64,000 nt of DNA from Cellulophaga algicola DSM 14237 (GCF_000186265.1 NC_014934.1:1984001-2048000); one strand, 5' to 3'; positions 53,539 through 63,094 are shown, numbered from the stretch's first letter. Program-made: numbers and translations. Notes: a model not told the origin generated them from the letters alone.

Positions 53539-56190
53539 TTAAAAGACAAAGCGGTATGTGGCTTTCAATAGAAAAATATTTTTTGGCTGTAAATTGCCAA
53601 ATAAGTTTTCATCTAAAGTTGCAAATAACCCATCATTAGGGTTGCCACTGCTGGAGAGGTCTTGTGACCATACTAAAAATATTTCTGAACCAGGCTTATA
53701 CTCCCAACGTACCACGAGGTTAGATCTAAATTGGGTAAAAGAAAAGTCTGGATTGTCAAAGCTGTAATCCGGTGAGCCATCCATATCTTCATCAATACTA
53801 TAGCTACTGTCGGTAAAAGAAACTTGATTTGGAGTGTATGATGTTATTCTATCTTCAAAATTTTTAGCTAATGGGTCTGCTATTTGTTTAAAATTAGAAT
53901 ACACTCCATTAGAGATAAATGGTTGCCCCCAATATTGTATAGATAAATTAGGATTTATAGTGTAATTTAAACGTAAAGACATACTTAGCGTTTCTTGTCT
54001 TACTGTTCCGTTAATGTATTTAGTACTGCCTTCATGAACAATATTGTCTACAAACTGTAATTGGTCTTTATTGGTGCCGTAACTAGGATAAGCAGAAATG
54101 CTTAGGGCGTTAATTGGTTGGTATTTTAAGCCAAATTCAATATCATAATTCTTATAGGAATTATCCGTCCCTTTTGTTCCAGATTGAAAAATACTGAATT
54201 GTAATTTTTTTCTGCCATCAGATTCTATCCCATTAGAAAAACTTATTTCTGATGATTTTCTTAGTCTTGGTCCACCTCTTAAAGCAAAATTATCATATTG
54301 CGTAGGTGTATAATTGAAGCTTGCATTGGAGAACCAGTTATTTTTCCAGTTTTGCCAACTATTGGTATTAAACCGTAAGTTATTGTGGTTGCCGCCAAAA
54401 TCCCATACACTCCAGTGGTTGTAATTTATACCTACTTTTCTAAAAGTATTGTCTGGTTTTAGTGTTTGGTACCCTACCCAGGTATACAGTCTTATATCGT
54501 CTGCTTGTCTTTGAAACCCTAGGTCGTTAAGTTCCAACTCAGGAGAACGCCATGTAGCCCCCGTTTCAAACTTCCAATGGCCATTGCCCACTTTTCCTAG
54601 TTGCATATTACCACCCGTTCCTGTTAATGCAGTTGCATCTTCATCTACAGTTAAATAACTCGTAGCTGCACGTTGAAATAGATGTGTTATAGACTCTTGT
54701 GTGCGTGTTATAGCTTCTTTGCTCCCAGTAACGTGACTAAAAAGTATATTGCCAGCAACATACCAATCACGATCATTCCATTGGTGTTTAAAATCAAAAC
54801 CTCCAGTGTAGGCTGCCTCATGAAGAAAATTTAAATTATCGGGTAAGTTGTTTCTATTTGTTGCCGTAAACATACCGCCAACAAAGGTATTTCTCTTGTT
54901 AAAATCTTTCTGTAATCTACCTACAAAATAGTTGGTTAATGGTTCTACAAGTTCTTTTCTACGATCTCCCGCATTATCAATAATGGCATATTTTTTAGCG
55001 GTTACACTTTCTAAAACGCCAATAGACCATCCGTCTTTTGTTTTTCCGCTAAACTTAGCGGCACCTATAATTTCAGTGTTTTCTGGGTGATTTACGAACT
55101 CCCCATCCAATGTATTAGGATATCCTTGCGGACTTCTTCCTATGCGTCTGGAATAAAATACGTTATCAGAGCCAAAGGTATTTCCTGCTTCTGATCGCGA
55201 TACACGGTAATCGAAAATATTTTTGTTTTCTACAAAAAACGGACGCTGTTCTTCAAAGAATATCTGAAAACCATCTAAGGCAATTGCAGAAGGATCTGCT
55301 TCTACCTGTCCAAAATCAGGATTAATGGTTAAGTCTAACGTAAGATCATTCGTAATACCAATTTTCGCATCTAACCCACCTGTAAATTTGGTGTCCTTAC
55401 CTTTTTTAAATGGGTTGTCAGGCTCTGCTTCATAGGTTTCAAATTTGGCTATTGTATACGGTTGAATTTCTAACTGTTTTTGAGGTTCAATATTTAATAA
55501 CCCTTTTAAGATACCAAACTCACTGGTCCATCCAGGAGTGTCTTGTGGTACTCTTTGCCATATAGAACGCTCTTCTTCTCTAAAGAGCTTTCTCATTAAT
55601 TGTAAACCCCATTCTTGCTCCTCCGATTTGCCAAACTTTAATTGACTCAGTGGAATTTTCATCTCTGCAGACCATCCTTCTAAATCAATACTCGTTTTTG
55701 TATACCAAATAGGGTTCCAGCTTTCATCGGAATCATTGCCATTATTAGAAGAAAATTCATCGCCTTTAACACCTGCAGCAGTTACTATAAAATTAAACGA
55801 TGTTCGTTTGTCATTATAGCTATCAAAAAAAATACCCACCCAATCTCCTTCAAATCCGTCTCTGCGAGAAAGTCTTTTTACAATTTTATCAGATTCATTA
55901 TCCAAACACCGAATGGCAACATAGATGTAATTTTTGTCGTAAACTATTTTAAATTTAGTTTGATGATTAGGCGCTGTGTTTTCATCGGGTTGTTGTTCAA
56001 TAAACTCACTATCCCAAGTAACCGTATTCCATGCTACTTCATCTATGACGCCATCAATTGTAAGCGTATGATCATCAGCTAAAGCTTTGGTTGTATATAC
56101 GCGTTTAGGTACTACTGAAGTAGAATCTTGTGCTTTGGTTTGTAGGTGCGCAAAAACGATTAGAATAATACTTAAAATAGTGGCTCTCAT
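53539..56190 (-). CDS. DUF5916 outer-membrane protein with CBM9-like domain
   Basis: This exported 883-residue protein has a signal peptide ending near LQTKAQ. A CBM9/DOMON-like sugar-binding domain spans about residues 35-215, seen in LTIDGVIDEVAWNTVTWDSE and YIYVAIRCLDNE. The remainder is the DUF5916 domain, a predicted beta-barrel with alternating strands that ends in an aromatic residue (YRFVF). Members are found widely in Bacteroidota near peptidases. Function is unknown. It lies about 200 bp upstream of the tricorn-like gene on the same strand, and the two may act together. Confidence 0.85.
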   Translation of the reverse strand: MRATILSIILIVFAHLQTKAQDSTSVVPKRVYTTKALADDHTLTIDGVIDEVAWNTVTWDSEFIEQQPDENTAPNHQTKFKIVYDKNYIYVAIRCLDNESDKIVKRLSRRDGFEGDWVGIFFDSYNDKRTSFNFIVTAAGVKGDEFSSNNGNDSDESWNPIWYTKTSIDLEGWSAEMKIPLSQLKFGKSEEQEWGLQLMRKLFREEERSIWQRVPQDTPGWTSEFGILKGLLNIEPQKQLEIQPYTIAKFETYEAEPDNPFKKGKDTKFTGGLDAKIGITNDLTLDLTINPDFGQVEADPSAIALDGFQIFFEEQRPFFVENKNIFDYRVSRSEAGNTFGSDNVFYSRRIGRSPQGYPNTLDGEFVNHPENTEIIGAAKFSGKTKDGWSIGVLESVTAKKYAIIDNAGDRRKELVEPLTNYFVGRLQKDFNKRNTFVGGMFTATNRNNLPDNLNFLHEAAYTGGFDFKHQWNDRDWYVAGNILFSHVTGSKEAITRTQESITHLFQRAATSYLTVDEDATALTGTGGNMQLGKVGNGHWKFETGATWRSPELELNDLGFQRQADDIRLYTWVGYQTLKPDNTFRKVGINYNHWSVWDFGGNHNNLRFNTNSWQNWKNNWFSNASFNYTPTQYDNFALRGGPRLRKSSEISFSNGIESDGRKKLQFSIFQSGTKGTDNSYKNYDIEFGLKYQPINALSISAYPSYGTNKDQLQFVDNIVHEGSTKYINGTVRQETLSMSLRLNYTINPNLSIQYWGQPFISNGVYSNFKQIADPLAKNFEDRITSYTPNQVSFTDSSYSIDEDMDGSPDYSFDNPDFSFTQFRSNLVVRWEYKPGSEIFLVWSQDLSSSGNPNDGLFATLDENLFGNLQPKNIFLLKATYRFVF

Positions 56191-56290
56191 AATTGGTGGA
56201 TATATATGAAAGACTTACCGCGTTTTTAAACGTTACAGCGCACTAATTAATTTAAGATATGTTTAACGTTTTATTGTTACACTATTCTGC

Positions 56291-57817
56291 CTACTCCTCT
56301 TTTGCCGTATACGTTTTTATGGCTTGGTTGGGTTCAATAATGTTGTATCCTTTCCAAAACTCAGCATCATAACGTGTCAAAAAAGTTGGTGTAATTTTGT
56401 TGTCAAAACTTTTGTCCTCAAAGGTACTGTTGCTTATTTCTTCCGTATCATAAATTACAATTTCATAGGTATTGATGTTTGTCGCTGCAAAATCAAAATC
56501 TAATGATAACTCGTTTTGTCTATTTTTACCTTTAACTACTTTATTGTATTCAATTATTTTTAAAGGCCTTTTTGCACCACCCATAGCGCCATGCTCTTTT
56601 TCTATATATCTAAGGTTGTACTTATCATCTGCACCTTTATAAAATATCATTTTACCTTTATCTAGGTAGTCATTCATGAATACTCCTAGTAGTTTAAATG
56701 ATTTTATCGTTTTTACATTTTCATAATCTACTCGTACTATCGCGAAATCATCGGCATTTACATAAAGAGTTCCTTTGTAATCAGCACTTCCGCTAGGTAC
56801 AAAGTCTAAAACATAGACTACATCTGGACCTAAATAGGTAAGTTCGCGAATTGAAAAATCATATTTTCGAGATTTAGTTAGAAAATTAAGATTAGAGTCT
56901 TCTAAGAAAAATAAATCTTGATAAAGGGCTGCTATTTTAGACTTTCTCTCTTTTACGAAGTTTAGTTTTTGGTCTGCTTTTTGCTTTTTGTCCTCCTCTA
57001 GTTTTTTATTTAGTGCAGCCACATCGCTTGAGTCTACTTGTGTTCTAAAAAGTTCATCATTGTCAATTTTGGTACCAAATAAACCAGACTTAATTTTTAA
57101 ATAGGAGTCGGGCTTTACATTGTCTTTTAAAAGCTTTTCCATGCGTTCTTCCAGCAACTCTAGATTTAGTTCACTATTCTTATCATACATTTTAGATGCC
57201 TTAATAACATCTATCTTCTGTTTTTCAGTATCGTAATTACCATAAAGATCACAGAGTACTTCCATATAATAATCATTGCTTCGGGGTGCAGAACTTATAA
57301 TTTCATCAACAAATTTCTTATTGAAAGCGGCAATGGTAGATTCAAAATTTGAATAATTAGTTCTGTTTAAATATTGGTGGTAGTGCTCTCTGAAAAAGAG
57401 TCTTTTTTTGGTAAACGATTTGGTATAATTTTTAGCTACGTTATCTTTAATAAAATCAACAATTTCGTCTGCAGAATAGTTTTTGTTAGAGACTATCACG
57501 TTTTTTAATTCAATATTTTGAGGACTTAGTACTAGTATAGAGTCTTTAAATTCTCCTAAGGTAGTTTTGTATGTTTTGTAACCCATACTAGAAACAAATA
57601 AAGAATCTGTTTCTGTGTTTTTGGCATCTAGGAGAATAGTAAAACTGCCTTCCCCATTGGTGATTACGCCCATATCATCTGCAAATTGTATGGTAGCAAA
57701 TGGGATTGGTTCTTGAGTGACAGAATCTATAACTCTAGCGCTTATATTTTGTGCGGAAGTATAGGATAATGAGAATAGAAAAATAAATAATAAAACAGGA
57801 GTAGTTATTTTAATCAT
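56291..57817 (-). CDS. Secreted carboxypeptidase-like regulatory domain protein
   Basis: This 508-residue exported protein has a signal peptide ending near YTSAQ. It has an N-terminal CarboxypepD_reg-like domain (ISARVIDSVTQEPIPFATIQ, then TNGEGSFTILLDAKN). The rest holds a coiled region rich in Lys and Glu (around KKLEEDKKQKADQKLNF), then a beta-rich part with KYDFSIRELTYLGPDVVYVL and SADYKGTLYVNADDFAIVRV. That plan is common in Bacteroidota and resembles outer-membrane-attached proteins. No enzyme motif is seen. It stands alone between two spacers. Confidence 0.8.
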   Translation of the reverse strand: MIKITTPVLLFIFLFSLSYTSAQNISARVIDSVTQEPIPFATIQFADDMGVITNGEGSFTILLDAKNTETDSLFVSSMGYKTYKTTLGEFKDSILVLSPQNIELKNVIVSNKNYSADEIVDFIKDNVAKNYTKSFTKKRLFFREHYHQYLNRTNYSNFESTIAAFNKKFVDEIISSAPRSNDYYMEVLCDLYGNYDTEKQKIDVIKASKMYDKNSELNLELLEERMEKLLKDNVKPDSYLKIKSGLFGTKIDNDELFRTQVDSSDVAALNKKLEEDKKQKADQKLNFVKERKSKIAALYQDLFFLEDSNLNFLTKSRKYDFSIRELTYLGPDVVYVLDFVPSGSADYKGTLYVNADDFAIVRVDYENVKTIKSFKLLGVFMNDYLDKGKMIFYKGADDKYNLRYIEKEHGAMGGAKRPLKIIEYNKVVKGKNRQNELSLDFDFAATNINTYEIVIYDTEEISNSTFEDKSFDNKITPTFLTRYDAEFWKGYNIIEPNQAIKTYTAKEE

Positions 57818-57974
57818 AGTCTAGTTTTTAAGTGAGCCAAAACAAAACAAGGAATAGAAAGGCATTAAATAAGCAACTTTTTGATTTTCTTAGGAGCTAT
57901 TTAATACTTATTTAACTGTTTTATGGGCTAATGATCTTAGTATGTATTAGATCATCTTCTCTAAAACAATAGAC

Positions 57975-57997
57975 GCAACTATCTTAGGAATAGTTGC
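57975..57997 (-). terminator. Probable terminator of the feo operon
   Basis: GCAACTAT and ATAGTTGC form an 8-bp stem with a 7-nt loop, about 30 bp past the stop of the Cys-rich gene. On the minus strand the tail GTCTATTGTTTTAG is only partly T-rich. Confidence 0.45.
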
Positions 57998-58028
57998 CTC
58001 AAGGAATATTTATTTTTTAACTGAAGTG

Positions 58029-58178
58029 TTAATGACAACCACAGTCACTTGAACCACAGCTTTTTGAGGATTGTTTTTTTGAGGTAAAAAGTCTCTTAGG
58101 TAAGAAATATTTTTTGATAACGTACCCAGCAGCTATGGCTAGAGTGGCATACATTAATACGTTTTGCAGTACGTCCAT
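58029..58178 (-). CDS. FeoB-associated Cys-rich membrane protein
   Basis: This 49-residue protein has a membrane segment (VLMYATLAIAAGYVI) and a basic stretch, then a C-terminal CGSSDCGCH with C41, C46, C48 and H49. Its start codon is one base after the feoB stop, so it belongs to the feo operon. Such small proteins are known near feoB in several phyla and are proposed to help ferrous iron import, perhaps by handling Fe2+ at the inner face. The short length easily causes it to be missed in gene calls. Confidence 0.88.
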   Translation of the reverse strand: MDVLQNVLMYATLAIAAGYVIKKYFLPKRLFTSKKQSSKSCGSSDCGCH

Positions 58179-58179
58179 A

Positions 58180-60417
58180 TTATTTTAATATTTGATATGC
58201 GATTAGTGATACAATATAAGCAAATGCACTCATGAAAACTAATTGAGCCATTGGCCATTTCCAGGTATTTGTTTCTTTTTTTACGACAGCAAGAGTACTT
58301 GCGCATTGCATAGCAAAAGCATAGAAAAGTAAGAGTGATATTCCAGAAGCAAGATTAAATAAAGGCTTTTGAGTTTGAGGATTAATTTCTGCTGCCATCC
58401 GGTTAGTTATCGTCTCCTCCTCATCACTACCTACACTATAAATGGTAGCTAAGGTGCCAACAAATACTTCACGGGCAGCAAAAGAGGTAAGAATAGCAAT
58501 ACCAATTTTCCAGTCATAGCCCAAAGGCTCTACAATAGGAGTAATGGCTTTACCCATATATCCCATATAAGAATTCTCTAACTTATAACTAGAGATTTCT
58601 TGATTCTTTGCATGCTCAAATAAATCAACTGTTTTAATAGAAATAGAATCTACTACGGCTTGTTGATTAATACGATACTTTTTCTGATGTATGCTATCAT
58701 TTAACGCCTGTTCATAGCTAGCCAAATTTGTAGCAATTGCATGTTGGTTATAGTCTGATAAACCTGTAGTTTCTATTCTTTTGGTAACAATTTCTTCTGC
58801 ATTAGTAAAAGCTTCAGAAGAACCATTAGATCCTAGAAACCATAAAATGATAGAGATTGCTAAGATTATTTTACCGGCACCAAATATAAAACTCTTAGTT
58901 TTTTCTATGACCGTATAGGCAACATTTTTAAATAAGGGTAGCTTATAGTTCGGCATTTCGATAACGAAAAACGATTTGCTTTTAATTTTTAATATTTTAT
59001 TCAAAATCATTGCCGAAAAAATGGCAGTAAAGAACCCTAATAAGTACAATAACATTAAAGTTAATGCCTGATAGCTTAATCCAAAAAAGCTACCATCTGG
59101 AATAACAAGTGTAATGATGATTAAATACACGGGTAGTCTTGCAGAGCATGTTGTAAACGGAGTAACAAGAATGGTAATTAAGCGTTCTTTCCAATTCTCA
59201 ATGGTTCTGGTTGCCATAATTGCAGGAATAGCGCATGCAGTACCAGAAATAAGAGGAACAATACTTTTACCACTTAAGCCAAAAGGGCGCATTAACTTGT
59301 CCATTAAAAATACAACCCGACTCATGTAGCCAGTTTCTTCTAAAAGTGCTATAAATAAAAACAGAAAGGCAATTTGTGGAATAAAAATAACGATACCACC
59401 AATACCTGCCAAAATACCCTCTGCTATTAAATCTGTAAATACTCCAGGCGGTAATGAATTTTTAACCCATTCACTAGCACTAGCAAAAGAGCTTTCTATA
59501 AACTCCATAGGATAGGCACTCCAAACATAAATTGCTTGAAAAATAGTAAGTAATATTAAAAAGAATATTACATACCCTAATATTTTATGTGTAAGTATTT
59601 TGTCTAAGCCAGCTCTAAGTCCTTTCGCAGCATTTAAGTCTATGCTGTGTGCTTGTTTTAGGATGCCATTTATAAATTGATACCTTAAAATAGTCTCTTT
59701 TTGTTGTAATCGCTTTAGTTCAGGTTTAGATTTGGTAACAAAAGAAGCTGCATTTTGAAAAAGTGTTTTTTCAATAGGCATAAAATTTACGTCTTGCGTA
59801 ATCACAAGCCATAACTTATAAATATCTTCTTTAGGAAACGCACTGCGTAAGCGATCAAAATATTCTGGAGCTATTACAGTTGCATCAATATTAGGTGCAA
59901 TAGAAAGACTTTTATAATCGGTAATAAGATCTTTTAAGTGATCAATACCAATATTTTTTCGTGTACTAACTAAAGCTATCTTAGTATTTAATTTTTCTTC
60001 GAGTAAGGGAATGTTTAACGTAATTCCTTTTCTAGACATTCTATCGGCCATGTTGATAACCAGAATAGCCGGAATTTTTAAATCTTTTATCTGTGTGAAT
60101 AATAATAGATTCCGCTTCAAATTTTCAACGTCTGCTATAACAACTGCAACATCTGGAAAATCTTTATCGTTCTTATTCAGTAGTAATTCTACCGCAACAC
60201 TTTCATCAAGGGAAGTTGTGTTTAAACTATAGGTGCCGGGTAAATCTATAATATGTGCTTTTACCCCACGAGGTAGTTTACAAACACCTTCTTTTTTTTC
60301 AACAGTAATTCCAGGGTAGTTACCTACTTTTTGGTTTAATCCTGTTAGCTGATTAAATACTGATGTTTTTCCTGTATTAGGATTTCCTATTAGTGCTACC
60401 TTAATCTGTTTGCTCAT
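58180..60417 (-). CDS. feoB: Ferrous iron transport protein B
   Basis: This is an inner-membrane Fe2+ transporter with an N-terminal G-protein domain. The G1 P-loop GNPNTGKTS is at residues 11-19. DLPGTYSL is the G3 region, and NMADR the G4. Membrane segments follow, with the Gate motifs, including a Cys in GTACAIPAIMATRTI and a second Cys in FTTCSARLPVYLI. The length of 745 residues is normal. It overlaps feoA by one base at its start and touches the Cys-rich gene at its end. The whole unit is feoA-feoB-Cys-rich protein. Confidence 0.96.
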   Translation of the reverse strand: MSKQIKVALIGNPNTGKTSVFNQLTGLNQKVGNYPGITVEKKEGVCKLPRGVKAHIIDLPGTYSLNTTSLDESVAVELLLNKNDKDFPDVAVVIADVENLKRNLLLFTQIKDLKIPAILVINMADRMSRKGITLNIPLLEEKLNTKIALVSTRKNIGIDHLKDLITDYKSLSIAPNIDATVIAPEYFDRLRSAFPKEDIYKLWLVITQDVNFMPIEKTLFQNAASFVTKSKPELKRLQQKETILRYQFINGILKQAHSIDLNAAKGLRAGLDKILTHKILGYVIFFLILLTIFQAIYVWSAYPMEFIESSFASASEWVKNSLPPGVFTDLIAEGILAGIGGIVIFIPQIAFLFLFIALLEETGYMSRVVFLMDKLMRPFGLSGKSIVPLISGTACAIPAIMATRTIENWKERLITILVTPFTTCSARLPVYLIIITLVIPDGSFFGLSYQALTLMLLYLLGFFTAIFSAMILNKILKIKSKSFFVIEMPNYKLPLFKNVAYTVIEKTKSFIFGAGKIILAISIILWFLGSNGSSEAFTNAEEIVTKRIETTGLSDYNQHAIATNLASYEQALNDSIHQKKYRINQQAVVDSISIKTVDLFEHAKNQEISSYKLENSYMGYMGKAITPIVEPLGYDWKIGIAILTSFAAREVFVGTLATIYSVGSDEEETITNRMAAEINPQTQKPLFNLASGISLLLFYAFAMQCASTLAVVKKETNTWKWPMAQLVFMSAFAYIVSLIAYQILK

Positions 60418-60662
60418 TATAAAAAGGTAGTATTATCAATTATTTCTATTTCTATAAGCTGAGCCATTGCTCTACGGATAGCAATATGAGATCCATTTAC
60501 ATTAATATATATAGGATCTTTTAAAGGGGCAACCTGTACTAATTCCACTACGTTTCCTGGCAAACAGCCTAGTTCTAATAGTTTAATTGGTAAGATATCT
60601 TCGGCAAATTCTTTAATGATGCCTTGTTCTCCTCGTTTTAATTGTGCTACCGTTTTGATCAA
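60417..60662 (-). CDS. feoA: Ferrous iron transport protein A
   Basis: This 81-residue SH3-like cytoplasmic protein is needed for FeoB activity. KLLELGCLPGNVVELVQVAP and INVNGSHIAIRR are typical. The start codon is TTG, which gives the expected MIKTVAQLKRGE. No suitable ATG is present. A TACTTTTG promoter element lies 29 bp upstream. Iron repression is likely, but I see no convincing iron box. Confidence 0.92.
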   Translation of the reverse strand: MIKTVAQLKRGEQGIIKEFAEDILPIKLLELGCLPGNVVELVQVAPLKDPIYINVNGSHIAIRRAMAQLIEIEIIDNTTFL

Positions 60663-60691
60663 TTTTTATTTAGATTGATTTTAATTAAGAG

Positions 60692-60699
60692 CAAAAGTA
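60692..60699 (-). promoter_or_regulatory. Promoter -7 element of the feo operon
   Basis: TACTTTTG on the minus strand matches TAnnTTTG, 29 bp before the feoA TTG start. No -33 TTG is present at about 19 bp. Confidence 0.4.
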
Positions 60700-60763
60700 A
60701 GGGAAAATCAATAAAATAGAGTGGTTTAAAATCATAAAATAGTCCTTTTTTAAAATTTCAAGT

Positions 60764-61441
60764 CTATTTGTCCTTATAGGAATCTTTTAAAATTTTTAAA
60801 TCTTCTAAAAGCTTTACTATTTCCTCGGGATTAGTGCCATCGTATGTACCCCTAATTCTACGTTCTTTATCAACTAACATAAAGTTTTCCGTATGTATCA
60901 TATCATATGGTCCGCCATCTCCAACAGTTTTTACAGCCATGTAGGATTTTCTGGCCAATTCATAAATCTGTTTTTTATCACCTGTAACTAAATTCCATTT
61001 TCTATCTAGTACACCTTTTTTAATTGCGTAAGCCTTTAATTGAGCAACAGAATCAATCTCTGGAGTTACGGAGTGAGAAAGTAACATTACGTCAGCATCA
61101 TTTAAAATTTCTTTTTGGATGAGACCCATATTGTCAGTCATAACTGGGCAAATATTTGGGCACGTAGTAAAAATAAAATCAGCTATATAAATTTTGTCTT
61201 TGTACGTATCATTGGTAACTAGTTCTCCGTTTTGATTGGTTAGAGAAAAATCGGCAATCGTATGGTACTTTTTTACATGTAGTAATGAGGGGTCTACCAG
61301 TTCTGGATTAAAATCTGCGGGTTGGTATATAGGAAGTGTTTTTTGTGGTTGTAATGCATTATAAAACAAATACATTATAACCGCAGATAAAGAGAGAAAA
61401 ACAATTCCGAATAATTTATATTTTGCAAAAAAAGACCGCAT
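60764..61441 (-). CDS. SCO family copper protein
   Basis: This 225-residue protein has an N-terminal membrane anchor and a thioredoxin-like domain. The copper ligands are C94 and C98 in TTCPNICPV and H183 in MIHTEN. SCO proteins deliver copper to cytochrome oxidase or act as thiol reductases. No cytochrome oxidase genes are in the window. It lies upstream of feoA on the same strand, with a gap of about 100 bp that holds the feo promoter, so it is probably a separate unit. Confidence 0.92.
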   Translation of the reverse strand: MRSFFAKYKLFGIVFLSLSAVIMYLFYNALQPQKTLPIYQPADFNPELVDPSLLHVKKYHTIADFSLTNQNGELVTNDTYKDKIYIADFIFTTCPNICPVMTDNMGLIQKEILNDADVMLLSHSVTPEIDSVAQLKAYAIKKGVLDRKWNLVTGDKKQIYELARKSYMAVKTVGDGGPYDMIHTENFMLVDKERRIRGTYDGTNPEEIVKLLEDLKILKDSYKDK

Positions 61442-61461
61442 TTTTTTTATGTAAAGGTACT

Positions 61462-61478
61462 AAGGCTTTAGAAGCCTT
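61462..61478. repeat. 17-bp inverted repeat upstream of the SCO gene
   Basis: AAGGCTT and AAGCCTT flank TAG. It lies 21-37 bp before the SCO start on the minus strand, within the likely promoter region. It may be an operator or a small hairpin. Confidence 0.35.
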
Positions 61479-61566
61479 TCTAATCCATATTAAAAGTTTG
61501 CTGCTAAATATTTCTTAAAAAAAATTGTCGGAATATAGTTTACTTTTTTTACACCTTGTAAAAGCT

Positions 61567-61574
61567 TACTTTTG
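61567..61574 (+). promoter_or_regulatory. Promoter -7 element of rseP
   Basis: TACTTTTG matches TAnnTTTG and lies 28 bp before the ATG. Confidence 0.4.
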
Positions 61575-61602
61575 CCGCTCAAAAAGTTAAATTTAGCACT
61601 AG

Positions 61603-62919
61603 ATGGGCGTAGTTACACAGATACTTACCTTTATTTTAATAATATCAATTCTTGTTATTTTACACGAATTAGGGCATTTTCTTACCGCGAAATATTTTAA
61701 AGTTAAAGTAGAGAAATTCTATTTATTCTTTGATGTCAAATTTTCATTATTTAAAAAGAAAATAGGGGATACAGAATACGGTATTGGGTGGTTGCCATTA
61801 GGTGGTTACGTAAAAATGGCTGGCATGATAGATGAAAGCATGGATACGGAACAAATGGCAAAAGAACCGCAGCCGTGGGAGTTTCGTTCTAAACCAGCTT
61901 GGCAACGTTTAATTATTATGTTAGGCGGTGTAACCGTTAACTTCTTTCTTGCTTGGATCATTTATACTGCCCTTATTGTAACGAATGGGGATAGTTATAT
62001 TCCTGCGGATAGTTTAAAATATGGAATTTTGGTAGATTCTATTGGAGAAGGTATTGGATTAAAAACTGGAGATAAAATTTTAGCTATTGATGGCGAGAAA
62101 TCCAAAAAATTCACAGATGCCACGCTAGATATTTTATTAGGAGACGAGATTACAGTAGAAAGAAATGGGGAGAAAGTTACTTTCCCAGTTCCAGACGAAG
62201 GGATTAAGCAAATTTTATCTACTCAAGGGAGAGGGTTTTTGTCCTATAGACAAAAAGCACTTATAGATAGCGTTGTACCTAACTCCATTGCTGCAAAGGC
62301 AGGAATTGTATCAGGAGATCAAATTATATCGGTTAACAATAGCCCTAGTGAGTATTGGAATGATTTTACTAACGCAATTAAAGATTCTAAAGGCAAACCA
62401 CTAACATTGTTGGTAAAAAGAGGTAGTCAAACCGAAAGCTTAAACTTAGTGGTACCAGAAGAAGGAATTATTGGTGTTTACTTAAATTCAGATGATTTAA
62501 TAGTCACAGATGAATATAGTGTGTTTGCGGCAATACCTGCAGGTTTTAATGAAACCATTAATGTGTTGACCAAGCAAATTAAACAGTTTAAAATTCTTTT
62601 TAAGCCTAAGACAGAGGCTTATAAATCTGTTAAAGGTCCTATAGGTATTGTAGAAATGATGCCTCCAAAATGGAACTGGATGTTCTTTTGGAATTTTACG
62701 GCAATGTTCTCAGTTTGGTTGGCTTTTGTTAATTTAGTGCCAATACCAGCTTTAGACGGCGGACACGTAATGTTTTTACTTTATGAGATGATTTCAGGGA
62801 GAGCACCGAGTGAAAAAACTTTAGAGCGAGGCCAAATAATTGGTTTTGTGATAATTATGGGCTTAATGGCTATTATTTTTGGCAACGATATTTGGAATAT
62901 TATCAAACGATTTTTATAA
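61603..62919 (+). CDS. rseP: Site-2 protease RseP family (RIP metalloprotease)
   Basis: This intramembrane zinc protease cleaves membrane-anchored anti-sigma factors after a first cut. The zinc motif HELGH (H21, E22, H25) lies in the first membrane segment, and the third ligand is in LDGGHV (D385). Two PDZ domains lie between (residues about 130-280, with GEGIGLKTGDKILAIDGEKS in the first). The length of 438 residues matches E. coli RseP. The gene is followed by a tRNA gene on the same strand. No anti-sigma factor gene is next to it. Confidence 0.94.
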   Translation: MGVVTQILTFILIISILVILHELGHFLTAKYFKVKVEKFYLFFDVKFSLFKKKIGDTEYGIGWLPLGGYVKMAGMIDESMDTEQMAKEPQPWEFRSKPAWQRLIIMLGGVTVNFFLAWIIYTALIVTNGDSYIPADSLKYGILVDSIGEGIGLKTGDKILAIDGEKSKKFTDATLDILLGDEITVERNGEKVTFPVPDEGIKQILSTQGRGFLSYRQKALIDSVVPNSIAAKAGIVSGDQIISVNNSPSEYWNDFTNAIKDSKGKPLTLLVKRGSQTESLNLVVPEEGIIGVYLNSDDLIVTDEYSVFAAIPAGFNETINVLTKQIKQFKILFKPKTEAYKSVKGPIGIVEMMPPKWNWMFFWNFTAMFSVWLAFVNLVPIPALDGGHVMFLLYEMISGRAPSEKTLERGQIIGFVIIMGLMAIIFGNDIWNIIKRFL

Positions 62920-62966
62920 TATTTTAGGGCAATTAAAAAAAAAATTAAAAATTATTTTTTTTTTGC

Positions 62967-62996
62967 TTGGCTAGTTTGAAAAAACATTTATATTTG
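62967..62996 (+). promoter_or_regulatory. Promoter of tRNA-Asn
   Basis: TTG, exactly 19 bp and TATATTTG form a full Bacteroidota promoter. It ends 24 bp before the tRNA. Confidence 0.65.
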
Positions 62997-63020
62997 CAGC
63001 CGCTAACGCGTAGAGTACAC

Positions 63021-63094
63021 TCCTCCTTAGCTCAGCTGGTTAGAGCATCTGACTGTTAATCAGAGGGTCCTTGGTTCGAGCCCAAGAGGGGGAG
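63021..63094 (+). tRNA. tRNA-Asn (anticodon GTT)
   Basis: The cloverleaf is complete: acceptor stem TCCTCCT with AGGGGGA (one G-U pair), D arm GCTCAGCTGGTTAGAGC, anticodon stem TCTGA/TCAGA with loop CTGTTAA, and T arm CTTGG-TTCGAGC-CCAAG. The anticodon GTT at 63055-63057 reads Asn codons. The CCA end is not encoded (GCA follows). Confidence 0.96.

Noticed and set aside
62920-62966. Terminator after rseP
   Set aside because: Only A and T runs can pair (A-rich and T-rich stretches), with no GC in the stem, so a stable terminator is not supported.
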